30,922 nucleotides of DNA from a virus. The DNA lies in the IMG/VR virus record IMGVR_UViG_3300005613_000282, positions 1 to 30,922 of that record; one strand, written 5' to 3'. The notes below the pieces were generated by a model that did no database searches, was not told the origin of the DNA, and was given only the letters and a program-made list of their open reading frames with translations. The position numbers were made by a program, and so were the translations under genes. Numbering within the stretch: position 1 is the first letter of the stretch; each line of letters opens with the position of its first letter. This document shows, piece by piece, positions 6,424-14,646 of this stretch.

Positions 6424-7101
6424 ATGAAAGTATCAAGCAACAATAAGCTCCCGACCTATCAAGTCATCGGGAACAAGCTGCGCATCCATTGGGATGCCAA
6501 GGAAGTTACGAAAGAGACCGACGAAGGTACGGAAGTGTTCTGGGAGCAGGAAGAAGCCCTAGTGCCTGTCACAGCCTCGCGGTCGATGATCATCGAAGCA
6601 ATCATGGCGACCAAGTACCCCACGCCGGGGGCGGAATTTGCAGCCTTGTCAAATGGTTCTGAGAGCGTAGCAGAACATCAAGCCATGCGTGATTTGGCTA
6701 AGAGTCTATGCGACATGGAAGCCATCAAGGCTGAGGCAGAACGCGCCTCGTTGTTTGAGCGGCAGCTTAACGAATACCAAATTGCCGTAGCACGGCTGTC
6801 TCAATACGTCCTCTCAGAAGGCTTATCGGAAGTCACCGAGATGCAGCAGGGCGAGCAGAAGGTAGACGAGGAAGGTATGCCGGTGTTTGACGAGGATGGC
6901 CTTGTTTATGAAATGGTCGAGGTAGTTATCCGCCCCGCCATCGAACCCCTAGAGCCTACGGTAGAAGAAACCGTGTACGACGAGGACGGCAACGCAACGA
7001 CTCAGACCGTGGCTAATCCGTTAATCGTTAAGGACGAGGCCGAGCGCAAAGCAGCTCAGGCTCTTATTAATTCTACTCCGACTAATGTAAAGGAGTTCTG
7101 A
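6424..7101 (+). CDS. Hypothetical protein downstream of the receptor-binding gene
   Basis: 225 aa, mostly hydrophilic and acidic. The N-terminal part (YQVIGNKLRIHWDAKEV) looks folded. The middle is helical (about 75-140). The C-terminal third has extended acidic segments with two DEDG motifs (VFDEDGLVYEMVEVVIRP and VYDEDGNATTQTV). The start is ATG 6424 with AAGGGAG at 6411-6417; the TTG at 6418 is inside the spacer. It sits directly behind the lectin-type gene, where tail-fibre chaperones or accessory proteins are often encoded, so an assembly role is plausible but unproven. Codon use becomes AT-rich in its last ~20 codons. Confidence 0.75.
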   Translation: MKVSSNNKLPTYQVIGNKLRIHWDAKEVTKETDEGTEVFWEQEEALVPVTASRSMIIEAIMATKYPTPGAEFAALSNGSESVAEHQAMRDLAKSLCDMEAIKAEAERASLFERQLNEYQIAVARLSQYVLSEGLSEVTEMQQGEQKVDEEGMPVFDEDGLVYEMVEVVIRPAIEPLEPTVEETVYDEDGNATTQTVANPLIVKDEAERKAAQALINSTPTNVKEF

Positions 7102-7397
7102 TGTTATTTCTTCAAAGTGCACAAACAAGTAACGACACCGGAAGCTGGTTCAAGGTTAACACCAGCGGTGAATACGTGTTCCGGTACTTCGGAACCTTTA
7201 ACGGTTGTAATATCACACTACAGACAAAAGCTGAAGATGAAGCTGGTAATGTAGAAGGTATTCCTGTTCCTAATACAAACCAAGACTCTGCTTGGGTAGC
7301 ATTGATTTACCTTGAAGCTGGGGCAGAGGTTCGTGCTGTAGTGGCTAGTGCTGGTGCTAGCACTAATGTTGATGTGACACTAAACAAGGCGCATTAA
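7101..7397 (+). CDS. Hypothetical small tail-region protein
   Basis: 98 aa, beta-rich (GEYVFRYFGTFNGCNITLQT, then AWVALIYLEAGAEVRAVV), with no motif I recognise. The start overlaps the previous stop (TGATG) with AAGGAG at 7090-7095. The second half of the gene has the AT-rich codon use of the following region. Size, fold type and position beside a tail spike resemble the 99-aa protein at 4453, but I see no convincing sequence match. Confidence 0.7.
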   Translation: MLFLQSAQTSNDTGSWFKVNTSGEYVFRYFGTFNGCNITLQTKAEDEAGNVEGIPVPNTNQDSAWVALIYLEAGAEVRAVVASAGASTNVDVTLNKAH

Positions 7398-7398
7398 G

Positions 7399-9837
7399 AT
7401 GGCAAAGCGACCGACACTAACAGACGTTACAAGTGGGTTCGGTACTGCTGCGGTAATTAATGGTAATAACGCAGAGATCGAAACAGCATTTGATAACACG
7501 CTAAGCAGAGATGGTAGCTCTCCAAATCAGATGGAAGCTCCCCTCGACATGAACTCTAACCGTGTCTTGAATCTTCCTGACGCAGTAAATAACACTGAGC
7601 CTGCTACGTTTAAGCAACTTAAAGATGTAATTGCTGCTGGTAATCTTAGTGTTCTTGAGCGTCTTGATGACTCTGACGGCGCATCGCTAATTGGTTACAC
7701 ACAAGGTGGCACAGGTGCTGACCCTACTACAGTACAGGATAAGCTTCGTGAGTTCGTGAGCGTTAAAGACTTTGGCGCTGTTGGTGATGGGGTAACAGAC
7801 GACACTGCTGCTATCCAAGAAGCTATTACTGCTATGGGGCAGATTAGAAATCTAACCCGTGGCGGTACAGTGTACTTTCCTGCTGGCACTTACAAAATCA
7901 CAGACACCCTGTTTGTTTTGTTTGATAATATTAATCTTGTCGGTGACAGCAACGGCGGCAGTATTATTACAGCAGATAATACCTTTACTGGATCAGGCTC
8001 TTCTGTTGTTGAAACCATGATTCAAGTTAATGCTTTTCCTGCAACTACTGCATTAAACCGCATTAACATTAAAGATTTGTTTTTAAGTGCTACCCAACTT
8101 ACTGGCACTCGCGGTGCTGGTGGTGGTAACAACGTTGTTAAATGTCTTTTGCACATGAATAATACTTATTTCTCTCGCGTTGAGAGAGTAGGGTTTTATG
8201 GCTGTGACACAGGCACCACAGGGATTGGTTTGCTACTTACTGCAGACAACAGTAGCGGTGCTTTTAATCGTTTCTCTATGCTTAACAGCATTACAGATTG
8301 TGACTTTACGTATAACTTTTATGGCGTATGGTGGGGTGTGGAAGATTCTTCTGGCTCCCAGGGTGATATTAACGCCAGCCAGCTTTCTCGCTGCCGTATT
8401 GGTGGACCTGAAAGAGCTATTGGGCAAAACCCAGGAACGTATACTCAGTCTGGCACTACGATTACCGTAACGTATAACAGCCATGGGTATGTTAACGGGC
8501 AGCTTGTTCCTTTAGTGTTTACCACAGGACAAGCTAAAACTAAGACTGGCACCTTTGCTGTTGCTAATGCTACTGCTAATACGTTTGAAGTAACGTCTGA
8601 TACATCCGTTACTACCAGCGGTGCCGTGAACCTGAATCCTTTTATGGGTGTCTGGGTTCGTGCAGGAAGCTACGCTAATAGCTTTGTTGATAATGATATC
8701 GAAAGAGTTGATATCGCTATTAATGCTTTTGATATCAAAGATGGCACAGGTGTTATTAAGCAGAGAATGAATTACTTCCGTGGTAATCTCTGTGAACAAA
8801 ACTCTGTTGACTTCATTGGTGGTAGAAAGTCTCAGAGCTTTGGTAATATGTTTAACAGTATGAGCAGTACTCAGGAAGGTTCATTTTTCCAGCAGCATGG
8901 TATTGCTAGACACTTTATGGTAGAAGCACAAGCTCCTAACATGATTGTTGATCCTTGGTTTAATACTAATTTGTACAACAGCACTTTTGCTTCCGCTCTT
9001 AGTACAGTTGCTCCTAAAACTGGGGACGAATTAGGCAAAAATGTTCTTCAGCTCTCTGCTATTGCTACTTACGAAAACCGCACACGGCTCCTTGTGAATA
9101 ATCAAGATCAACCGTTACGTGGTTGGTACACCTTTGTGGTCCGAGCCAAGGCAGATGTGGAAGGAACTAAACTGTTTGTGCGGTTGCCTGGATCTAAAAC
9201 AACAGATGCAGAAAAGAAAAATGATGTCGCTTATGCTGAAATTCGTTCTGGCACAACTAGAACGTTAGAGCTTCTTGAGGCTAATTGCACAGAGTTTGTA
9301 GCAAATGAAAATCGTTCTGGGTATTTGACTACAGATTATAAAGTGTACTTTGGTTCTGTGTACTATGAAAATCTTGCTTTGGGAGAACTAGAGTTACGCT
9401 TTGGCACAGAAAACAATGGCGTAACAAATGCTACGATTTCTGTTGATTACTTTGGTATGTTCCCTGGAAGAACAGCGTTTATTCCTGAAGACTCCAGAGT
9501 AATCGAAAAGTACATTGATGTAACTGGGTTAACAACAGATACAAGTGCTACTATTGTTAAGCTTCCCTTTCCGACTCAAGCTTATATGAAATGTACTTCT
9601 GTACTAAATGGTTCCGTAACCAGGGCTATTAACGAAGCTAACATTGATGTAGCTAACGGCACACCGTTCTCTTATGTGTACCACACAGGGTTGAATGCTT
9701 TTGGTCATGATGGCACTGGATCAGATATTACTGACGACCACTTACTAATTAACTCTAGTTCTGAGCTGTTGTACTTTACAAGAACAGGAAGTGTGGCAGG
9801 CACAGTACCTTTGTACACAAGGATTGAGTTTATCTAA
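7399..9837 (+). CDS. Tail spike with pectate-lyase-fold (beta-helix) domain
   Basis: 812 aa. Residues 1-80 form a podovirus spike/fibre head-binding region with QMEAPLDMNSNRVLNLPD. From about 121 the sequence FVSVKDFGAVGDGVTDDTAA is the classic entry into a pectate-lyase_3 beta-helix, continued by GGTVYFPAGTYKITDTL. About 347-415 hold a beta insert (GTTITVTYNSHGYVNGQ, TANTFEV) of the same FCCH-like type as in the 507-aa protein at 4889. About 560-700 look like a jelly-roll carbohydrate-binding module (GWYTFVVRAKADVEGTKLFV). Such spikes bind and often cleave surface polysaccharide; catalytic residues cannot be assigned by eye. The stop shares a base with the terminase ATG (TAATG). Confidence 0.87.
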   Translation: MAKRPTLTDVTSGFGTAAVINGNNAEIETAFDNTLSRDGSSPNQMEAPLDMNSNRVLNLPDAVNNTEPATFKQLKDVIAAGNLSVLERLDDSDGASLIGYTQGGTGADPTTVQDKLREFVSVKDFGAVGDGVTDDTAAIQEAITAMGQIRNLTRGGTVYFPAGTYKITDTLFVLFDNINLVGDSNGGSIITADNTFTGSGSSVVETMIQVNAFPATTALNRINIKDLFLSATQLTGTRGAGGGNNVVKCLLHMNNTYFSRVERVGFYGCDTGTTGIGLLLTADNSSGAFNRFSMLNSITDCDFTYNFYGVWWGVEDSSGSQGDINASQLSRCRIGGPERAIGQNPGTYTQSGTTITVTYNSHGYVNGQLVPLVFTTGQAKTKTGTFAVANATANTFEVTSDTSVTTSGAVNLNPFMGVWVRAGSYANSFVDNDIERVDIAINAFDIKDGTGVIKQRMNYFRGNLCEQNSVDFIGGRKSQSFGNMFNSMSSTQEGSFFQQHGIARHFMVEAQAPNMIVDPWFNTNLYNSTFASALSTVAPKTGDELGKNVLQLSAIATYENRTRLLVNNQDQPLRGWYTFVVRAKADVEGTKLFVRLPGSKTTDAEKKNDVAYAEIRSGTTRTLELLEANCTEFVANENRSGYLTTDYKVYFGSVYYENLALGELELRFGTENNGVTNATISVDYFGMFPGRTAFIPEDSRVIEKYIDVTGLTTDTSATIVKLPFPTQAYMKCTSVLNGSVTRAINEANIDVANGTPFSYVYHTGLNAFGHDGTGSDITDDHLLINSSSELLYFTRTGSVAGTVPLYTRIEFI

Positions 9838-10340
9838 TGAATCGTCATGGACCTTTGAAGAACCCTCAAGGTGTCAGACTTACGCAGTCGCTGTTCCTTG
9901 AAATGTCGCACGATGATATTCAACCATCGTACACAATGAAAGACTACGACTACGAGAAAGATAATGTGATGTACCCGTCACTGCGTCGTCTGTACATGGA
10001 CTGCATGGACCCTACGGAACATCTGTTTGTGCAGATGGCGTTTGATGGGGACTGGGATCACTGGAAGAAAATCAAAGCTAATGATCTGCTGGCTACTAAG
10101 CTGAAGTACAACGAGTGGGAAGAAGAGCTGTCGGCTAAGCTGCGTAGTACAGGCATGAGAGGGCTTGTAAAGCAGGCTCAGGAAGGCAATGTGAATGCCG
10201 CTAGGTGGCTAGCGGAAGGGTCTTGGAAAAGCAAGAGAGGGCGTCCTAGCAAGGCTGAGAGGGAAGGTAAGCTACGTCAGGACGCATTGCTTGAAAAAGA
10301 ATTCGCAGAGGATCTAAAGAGGTTAGGTCTTGAGTCTTGA
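9837..10340 (+). CDS. Small terminase subunit (DNA recognition)
   Basis: 167 aa, directly upstream of and overlapping the large terminase gene. Most of the sequence is helical and charged. Features are LRRLYMDCMDPTEHLFVQMA at about 50-69, a central DHWKKIKANDLLATKLKYNEW, then LVKQAQEGNVNAARWLAEGSW and a basic KRGRPSKAEREGK tail. The last resembles an AT-hook/linker common in podovirus small terminases. It should select viral DNA for packaging. The assignment rests on size, position and this tail. Confidence 0.78.
   Translation: MNRHGPLKNPQGVRLTQSLFLEMSHDDIQPSYTMKDYDYEKDNVMYPSLRRLYMDCMDPTEHLFVQMAFDGDWDHWKKIKANDLLATKLKYNEWEEELSAKLRSTGMRGLVKQAQEGNVNAARWLAEGSWKSKRGRPSKAEREGKLRQDALLEKEFAEDLKRLGLES
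10316..10322 (+). promoter_or_regulatory. Ribosome binding site for the TTG-started large terminase
   Basis: AAAGAGG lies 7 bases before TTG 10330, inside the end of the small terminase gene. The terminase frame has no ATG before residue 110, so this site and the TTG define the likely start and an 11-base overlap. Confidence 0.6.
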
Positions 10341-11859
10341 AGCGATACGTAAAAAGGCTGAAGAAGACCTGTACAGCTTTGCTCGTCTGGTTAATCCTCA
10401 CAGGGTGTATGGCGAGGTACACAAAGAGCTGTTCGATTGGTGGACAAGAGCTTCTGCTAAAGACAACCAGCTCTGCCTACTACCGAGAGATCATCAGAAA
10501 TCCCATTGCGCTGCAGTGCGTTGTGCATGGGATCTAACGAGAGATCCGACAGAGACAGTACTGTACGTGTCTGCTACGTCAGACCTTGCGGAGAAACAGC
10601 TTTACGCAATCAAGCAGATCCTAACATCAGAGGTGTACCGCAGGTACTGGCCTGAGATGGTTAACCTAGAAGAAGGTAACAGGGAACGCTGGAATACTAA
10701 CGAGATCATCGTAGATCATCCTTTGAGGAAGAAGGAAGGTGTCCGAGACCCGAGTATTAAAGCTGCTGGAATCACCACTAACATCACTGGATTCCATGCT
10801 AGCCGTGTTTATCTCGACGATCTTGTTGTACCTGGGAATGCTTACACTGAGGATGGGCGTTCTAAGGTTGCAGCGTTGTATTCGCAACTGGCGAGTATTG
10901 AAACAACAGGTGCGTCAGAGATTGTAGTAGGTACACGGTATCACCCTAGAGATCTGTACCAAACGTTGATTGAAATGGAAGAAGAAGTGTTTGATGAGAA
11001 CGGAGAGTTTTCTCACACTGACAGGGTGTACGAAGTATTCCAGAGAGTAGTAGAGCAGGAAGGGGTGTTCCTCTGGCCCCGAGAGATGAGACCTGACGGT
11101 AAGCTGTTTGGTTTTGACCTGAAGGAACTGGCAAGAAAGAAAGCTAAGTACGTAGACACAACGCAGTTCTATGCACAGTACTACAACGATCCTAATGATC
11201 CGACAAGTAACCGGATCAGCAGAGATAAGTTCCAGTACTTTGATCCTAAGTTCCTAGTGAACGAAAGAGGATCATGGTTCTTTAAGGATCGTAAACTGAA
11301 TGTAGTTGCAGCTATGGACTTTGCGTTTAGTTTAAATAAGAAAGCTGACTACACAGCTATTGTTGTAGTAGGTATTGATGCAGAGAACAGAATCTATGTA
11401 CTAGATATTGATAGATTCAAGACAGATAAGATCAAGAGTTATTACGATGCTCTGCTTGATTTACATATGAAGTGGGGTTTTAGGAAGATACGTTGTGAAG
11501 TATCAGTAGCACAGAAGGTGCTGGTTAAAGAACTTAAAGACAGTTACATAGTGCCTAATGGACTTATGTTAAGTATCGACGAACATAATCCTACTAGACA
11601 CTCAGGAAGTAAAGAGGAACGTATAGCCGCAACTCTTGAGCCTAAGTATGATAACATGCAGGTATGGCATCAAAAGAACGGTATGTGTTCTCTGTTAGAG
11701 GAAGAGTTAATTCTAGCTAGACCACCGCATGATGATATCAAGGATGCTTTAACAGCAGCTATTGATATCGCAGTGGCACCTACTAGGAATACAAACAGAA
11801 CACGCAGAGGCAATGTAGTGTTTGATTCCCGCTTCGGCGGTGTTGCATTTGCTGGCTGA
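10330..11859 (+). CDS. terL: Large terminase subunit (packaging ATPase/nuclease)
   Basis: 509 aa, motor that pumps DNA into the prohead through the portal and cuts the concatemer. The N-terminal ATPase has a deviant P-loop LLPRDHQKSH (50-59), where related terminases usually show a PRG.GKS/T-type sequence. The Walker B-like VYLDDLV is at 160-166 and the coupling-type VVGTRYHPRDLY at 199-210. The C-terminal RNase H-like nuclease is intact, with the acid D330 in VVAAMDFAFS, E390 in IRCEVSVAQK and the HDDIKDALTAA acids at 468-472. It starts with TTG, overlaps the small subunit gene and is followed by the portal. Confidence 0.92.
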   Translation: MSLEAIRKKAEEDLYSFARLVNPHRVYGEVHKELFDWWTRASAKDNQLCLLPRDHQKSHCAAVRCAWDLTRDPTETVLYVSATSDLAEKQLYAIKQILTSEVYRRYWPEMVNLEEGNRERWNTNEIIVDHPLRKKEGVRDPSIKAAGITTNITGFHASRVYLDDLVVPGNAYTEDGRSKVAALYSQLASIETTGASEIVVGTRYHPRDLYQTLIEMEEEVFDENGEFSHTDRVYEVFQRVVEQEGVFLWPREMRPDGKLFGFDLKELARKKAKYVDTTQFYAQYYNDPNDPTSNRISRDKFQYFDPKFLVNERGSWFFKDRKLNVVAAMDFAFSLNKKADYTAIVVVGIDAENRIYVLDIDRFKTDKIKSYYDALLDLHMKWGFRKIRCEVSVAQKVLVKELKDSYIVPNGLMLSIDEHNPTRHSGSKEERIAATLEPKYDNMQVWHQKNGMCSLLEEELILARPPHDDIKDALTAAIDIAVAPTRNTNRTRRGNVVFDSRFGGVAFAG

Positions 11860-11871
11860 TAAGAGAATATT

Positions 11872-13647
11872 ATGGCAGGTAAAGTAGCCCAGATTCAACA
11901 AGCCATCACCAAAGATAATCTCGCTGAGAGAGTTGCTGATCTCTGGCGTGAGTGGGACATGGCTCGTGCGGAGTGGAAAGAGCAGAAGCGTGAACTGCGT
12001 AACTACGTTTTTGCTACGGACACAACGACTACAAGTAACTCTAAGCTGCCGTGGAAGAACAAGACCACGCTGCCTAAGATCTGTCAGATCCGAGATAACC
12101 TACACGCTAACTACAAGTCTGCATTGTTTCCTAATGATAACTGGCTTCGTTGGGAAGCCTATGATGCAGACTCTGCAACTAAAGCAAAGGCAGAAGTTAT
12201 TCAGGCATACGTTGCTAATAAGCTTCGCCAGTTTAACTTCATTGATATTATCGACCAAGTAATCTATGACTACATTGACTACGGTACAGCTTTTGTAGAC
12301 TGCGACTACGTTAAGGAATATCACGAGGTTGATGGTGAGCTACAGGTTATTAAGCAAGGCCCTCGTGCTATCCGTCGTAGCCCTCTGGATATTTGTATTA
12401 ATCCGATTGCTCCCAGCATAGGTGAGTCTCCTGAGATCACACGTTATGTTAAAAGCATTGGTGAGCTAGAGAAAGAGATCGAAGAGAATCCTAGTGCTGG
12501 GTATCTGAAGTCTTCTCTTGATCGTATTAAGAAGAACAGAGAAGAACTAGCAGCATACCGTGATAGTGATATCGACAAAGCATTCGGTATGCAGATCGAC
12601 GGGTTTGGTACGTACTCCCAATATCTCAAGACAGGCTGGGTAGAGATCCTTGAGTTCAAGGGCGACATGTACCTAGACTACGAGCAGAAGTATCTACGTA
12701 ACCGTGTGGTCACGGTCATGGATCGCACTACAGTGCTACGTGACGAGCCTATTCCTACGTGGTCTGGTGAGAAGACTTGTGTTGGCACTCAGTGGCGTAA
12801 GCGCCCTGATAACCTCTACGGCATGGGTCCGCTAGATAACCTAGTTGGTATGCAGTACCGCATTGACCATCTAGAGAACATCAAGGCTGACCTGTTTGAC
12901 TTAATTGCACACCCGCCCCTAAAGATCAAGGGACAGGTGGAGGAGTTCGATTGGGAACCCTTTGCACAGATTTTCTTAGGCGACGATGGAGACATTGAGA
13001 CACTAAGAATCGACGCTACTGCATTAACTGCAGATACACAGATTGCAATTCTTGAACAGAAAATGGAGGAGTTTGCAGGCGCACCTCGTCAGGCTGTTGG
13101 TATCCGTACACCCGGAGAGAAGACAGCATTTGAGGTAAACATCCTAGAGCAGAACAGCAGTAAGATGTTCCAAGAGAAAGTTGTACATTTTGAAATGTAT
13201 ATCTTGGAACCTCTTTTGAACAACATGCTTGAGTTAGCTCGTATGGAGCTGGATGCTGCAGATGTTATTCAGGTTATCGACACGGATGTTGGTATCCAAG
13301 ACTTCATCAGTGTTACCCCAGCAGACATTAGAGCTAAAGGCAAAATCCGTCCCGTAGGAGCCCGGCACTTTGCTGCCAGAGCGCAGATGGTGCAGAACTA
13401 CCAAGGGTTCCGTGCGATCTTTGGAGGTGATCCAGCCGTAATGAATCACGTTAGCGGCAAGAGAGAGGCTGAGATGTTTGAGGAGCTGCTGGGCTTCGCT
13501 AAGTACGAACTGGTACGAGATAACGTACGCCTAGAGGAACAAGCCGAAAGCATTAGACTTTCTCAGGAATACCAGCGTCAGTTGCAAGAAGAAAGCATCA
13601 CGCCTGCTAATGTTGATGAAGCTGCTGTGGAAGGTGGTGCGCTTTAA
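11872..13647 (+). CDS. Portal protein (podovirus type)
   Basis: 591 aa, the dodecameric ring at one capsid vertex through which DNA enters and leaves. Recognisable regions are an N-terminal helical WREWDMARAEWKEQKRELRN, then NLHANYKSALFPNDNWLRWE at about 77-96. The conserved stem-region sequence NLYGMGPLDNLVGMQYRIDH is at about 312-331, followed by ENIKADLFDLIAHPPLKIKG. Then come AGAPRQAVGIRTPGEKTAFEV and a long helical C-terminus. Length and position (after terL, before scaffold) fit. It is the only portal in the window; none accompanies the first capsid module, although that module's upstream part is cut off by the edge. Confidence 0.92.
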   Translation: MAGKVAQIQQAITKDNLAERVADLWREWDMARAEWKEQKRELRNYVFATDTTTTSNSKLPWKNKTTLPKICQIRDNLHANYKSALFPNDNWLRWEAYDADSATKAKAEVIQAYVANKLRQFNFIDIIDQVIYDYIDYGTAFVDCDYVKEYHEVDGELQVIKQGPRAIRRSPLDICINPIAPSIGESPEITRYVKSIGELEKEIEENPSAGYLKSSLDRIKKNREELAAYRDSDIDKAFGMQIDGFGTYSQYLKTGWVEILEFKGDMYLDYEQKYLRNRVVTVMDRTTVLRDEPIPTWSGEKTCVGTQWRKRPDNLYGMGPLDNLVGMQYRIDHLENIKADLFDLIAHPPLKIKGQVEEFDWEPFAQIFLGDDGDIETLRIDATALTADTQIAILEQKMEEFAGAPRQAVGIRTPGEKTAFEVNILEQNSSKMFQEKVVHFEMYILEPLLNNMLELARMELDAADVIQVIDTDVGIQDFISVTPADIRAKGKIRPVGARHFAARAQMVQNYQGFRAIFGGDPAVMNHVSGKREAEMFEELLGFAKYELVRDNVRLEEQAESIRLSQEYQRQLQEESITPANVDEAAVEGGAL

Positions 13648-13898
13648 TGGACTCAAGGTTCTTTAAAGAAGTCACACCAGAGGCCAAAGAGCAGCTCAAA
13701 GCGAAGTTATTAACAGCGGACGAAGAGTTCAACTACGTCCGTGAGATTCTTAATAAACATATTGAGAGTAGAAGATCTCGTTTGGAGAGTAGTGACATCG
13801 TTGCTAACGCTAACTGGCAAAACGAAGTAGCTACTATCCTTGGGGAAATCCGTGCATTCAAGCACGTTGTAGCTTTACTAACCTTAGCTAAGGAGTAA
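13647..13898 (+). CDS. Hypothetical 83-aa protein between portal and scaffold
   Basis: Start overlaps the portal stop (TAATG). Helical and charged throughout (EQLKAKLLTADEEFNYVREI, RAFKHVVALLTLAKE), with no transmembrane segment or known motif. Small genes at this place are common in T7-like late operons. The function is not recognised. Confidence 0.75.
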   Translation: MDSRFFKEVTPEAKEQLKAKLLTADEEFNYVREILNKHIESRRSRLESSDIVANANWQNEVATILGEIRAFKHVVALLTLAKE

Positions 13899-13901
13899 TT
13901 T

Positions 13902-14636
13902 ATGTCGGAAACCACCGACTTGTTTGACGGCCAACAAGCCGAGCCAGAGTCTGATCTGTCCCAGTGGATTGGTGAAGACAAAAAGTACAAGACTCAAGAG
14001 GATGCTCTTAAGTCTGTGCCTCATGCTCAGAAGCATATTCAAAACCTAGAGGAGTCTTACTCTTCCATGAAGGCAGAGTTAGAGCGCCTACAGGCGGAGA
14101 TGCAGAAGAGAGAAGGTATGGAAGAAGTACTTAAGAGACTAGAGCAAAGGGAATCACAGGCGACTGAATCACAAGTTCAGGAATCGCAAGGCGCTCAGCC
14201 AAGTGTGGACCCAGCGAGCCTTGAAGAGCTTGTTGCATCTCGTGTACCGGAGCTTTTTAACCAGTACCAAACAAAGCAGAAGCAAGAACAGAATCTCGAT
14301 TATGTTCAAGATCAACTGCTGAGTAGGTTTGGAGATAAGGCAAAGGAAGCACTAGCAGGTAAAGCCCAAGAGTTAGGTGTCTCTGTGCAGGATCTTAAAG
14401 AGATGTCTATGAAGTCTCCGAAAGCTGTGCTTGCGTACTTTGGTTCTACGGGGAACCCTACCCGTCAGATGCAAGGTAGTGTTAACACGGATGGTATGAG
14501 TCAAGGTGTCTCTGAAGGCACTTGGAAGTACTACGAACAGTTGCGTAAAACCGATCCGAAAGCTTATTGGAGAGGGGCTACACAACAAAAACTTTTCAAA
14601 GACAGAGCCCGCCTTGGTGCGGATTTTTATAAATAA
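13902..14636 (+). CDS. Scaffolding protein, copy 2
   Basis: 244 aa, immediately upstream of a capsid gene with an AAGGAG ribosome site. The N-terminus is acidic (TDLFDGQQAEPESDLSQWIG). The centre is a long coiled coil (about 45-90, SMKAELERLQAEMQKREGME) and the Gln-rich linker is QESQGAQPS. The C-terminus carries the basic helical tail (WKYYEQLRKTDPKAYWRGAT then QKLFKDRARLGADFYK) that in podovirus scaffolds contacts coat. It guides prohead assembly of the 14647 capsid protein. It shows no clear sequence similarity to the first scaffold. Confidence 0.82.
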   Translation: MSETTDLFDGQQAEPESDLSQWIGEDKKYKTQEDALKSVPHAQKHIQNLEESYSSMKAELERLQAEMQKREGMEEVLKRLEQRESQATESQVQESQGAQPSVDPASLEELVASRVPELFNQYQTKQKQEQNLDYVQDQLLSRFGDKAKEALAGKAQELGVSVQDLKEMSMKSPKAVLAYFGSTGNPTRQMQGSVNTDGMSQGVSEGTWKYYEQLRKTDPKAYWRGATQQKLFKDRARLGADFYK

Positions 14637-14646
14637 GGAGTAGGTT

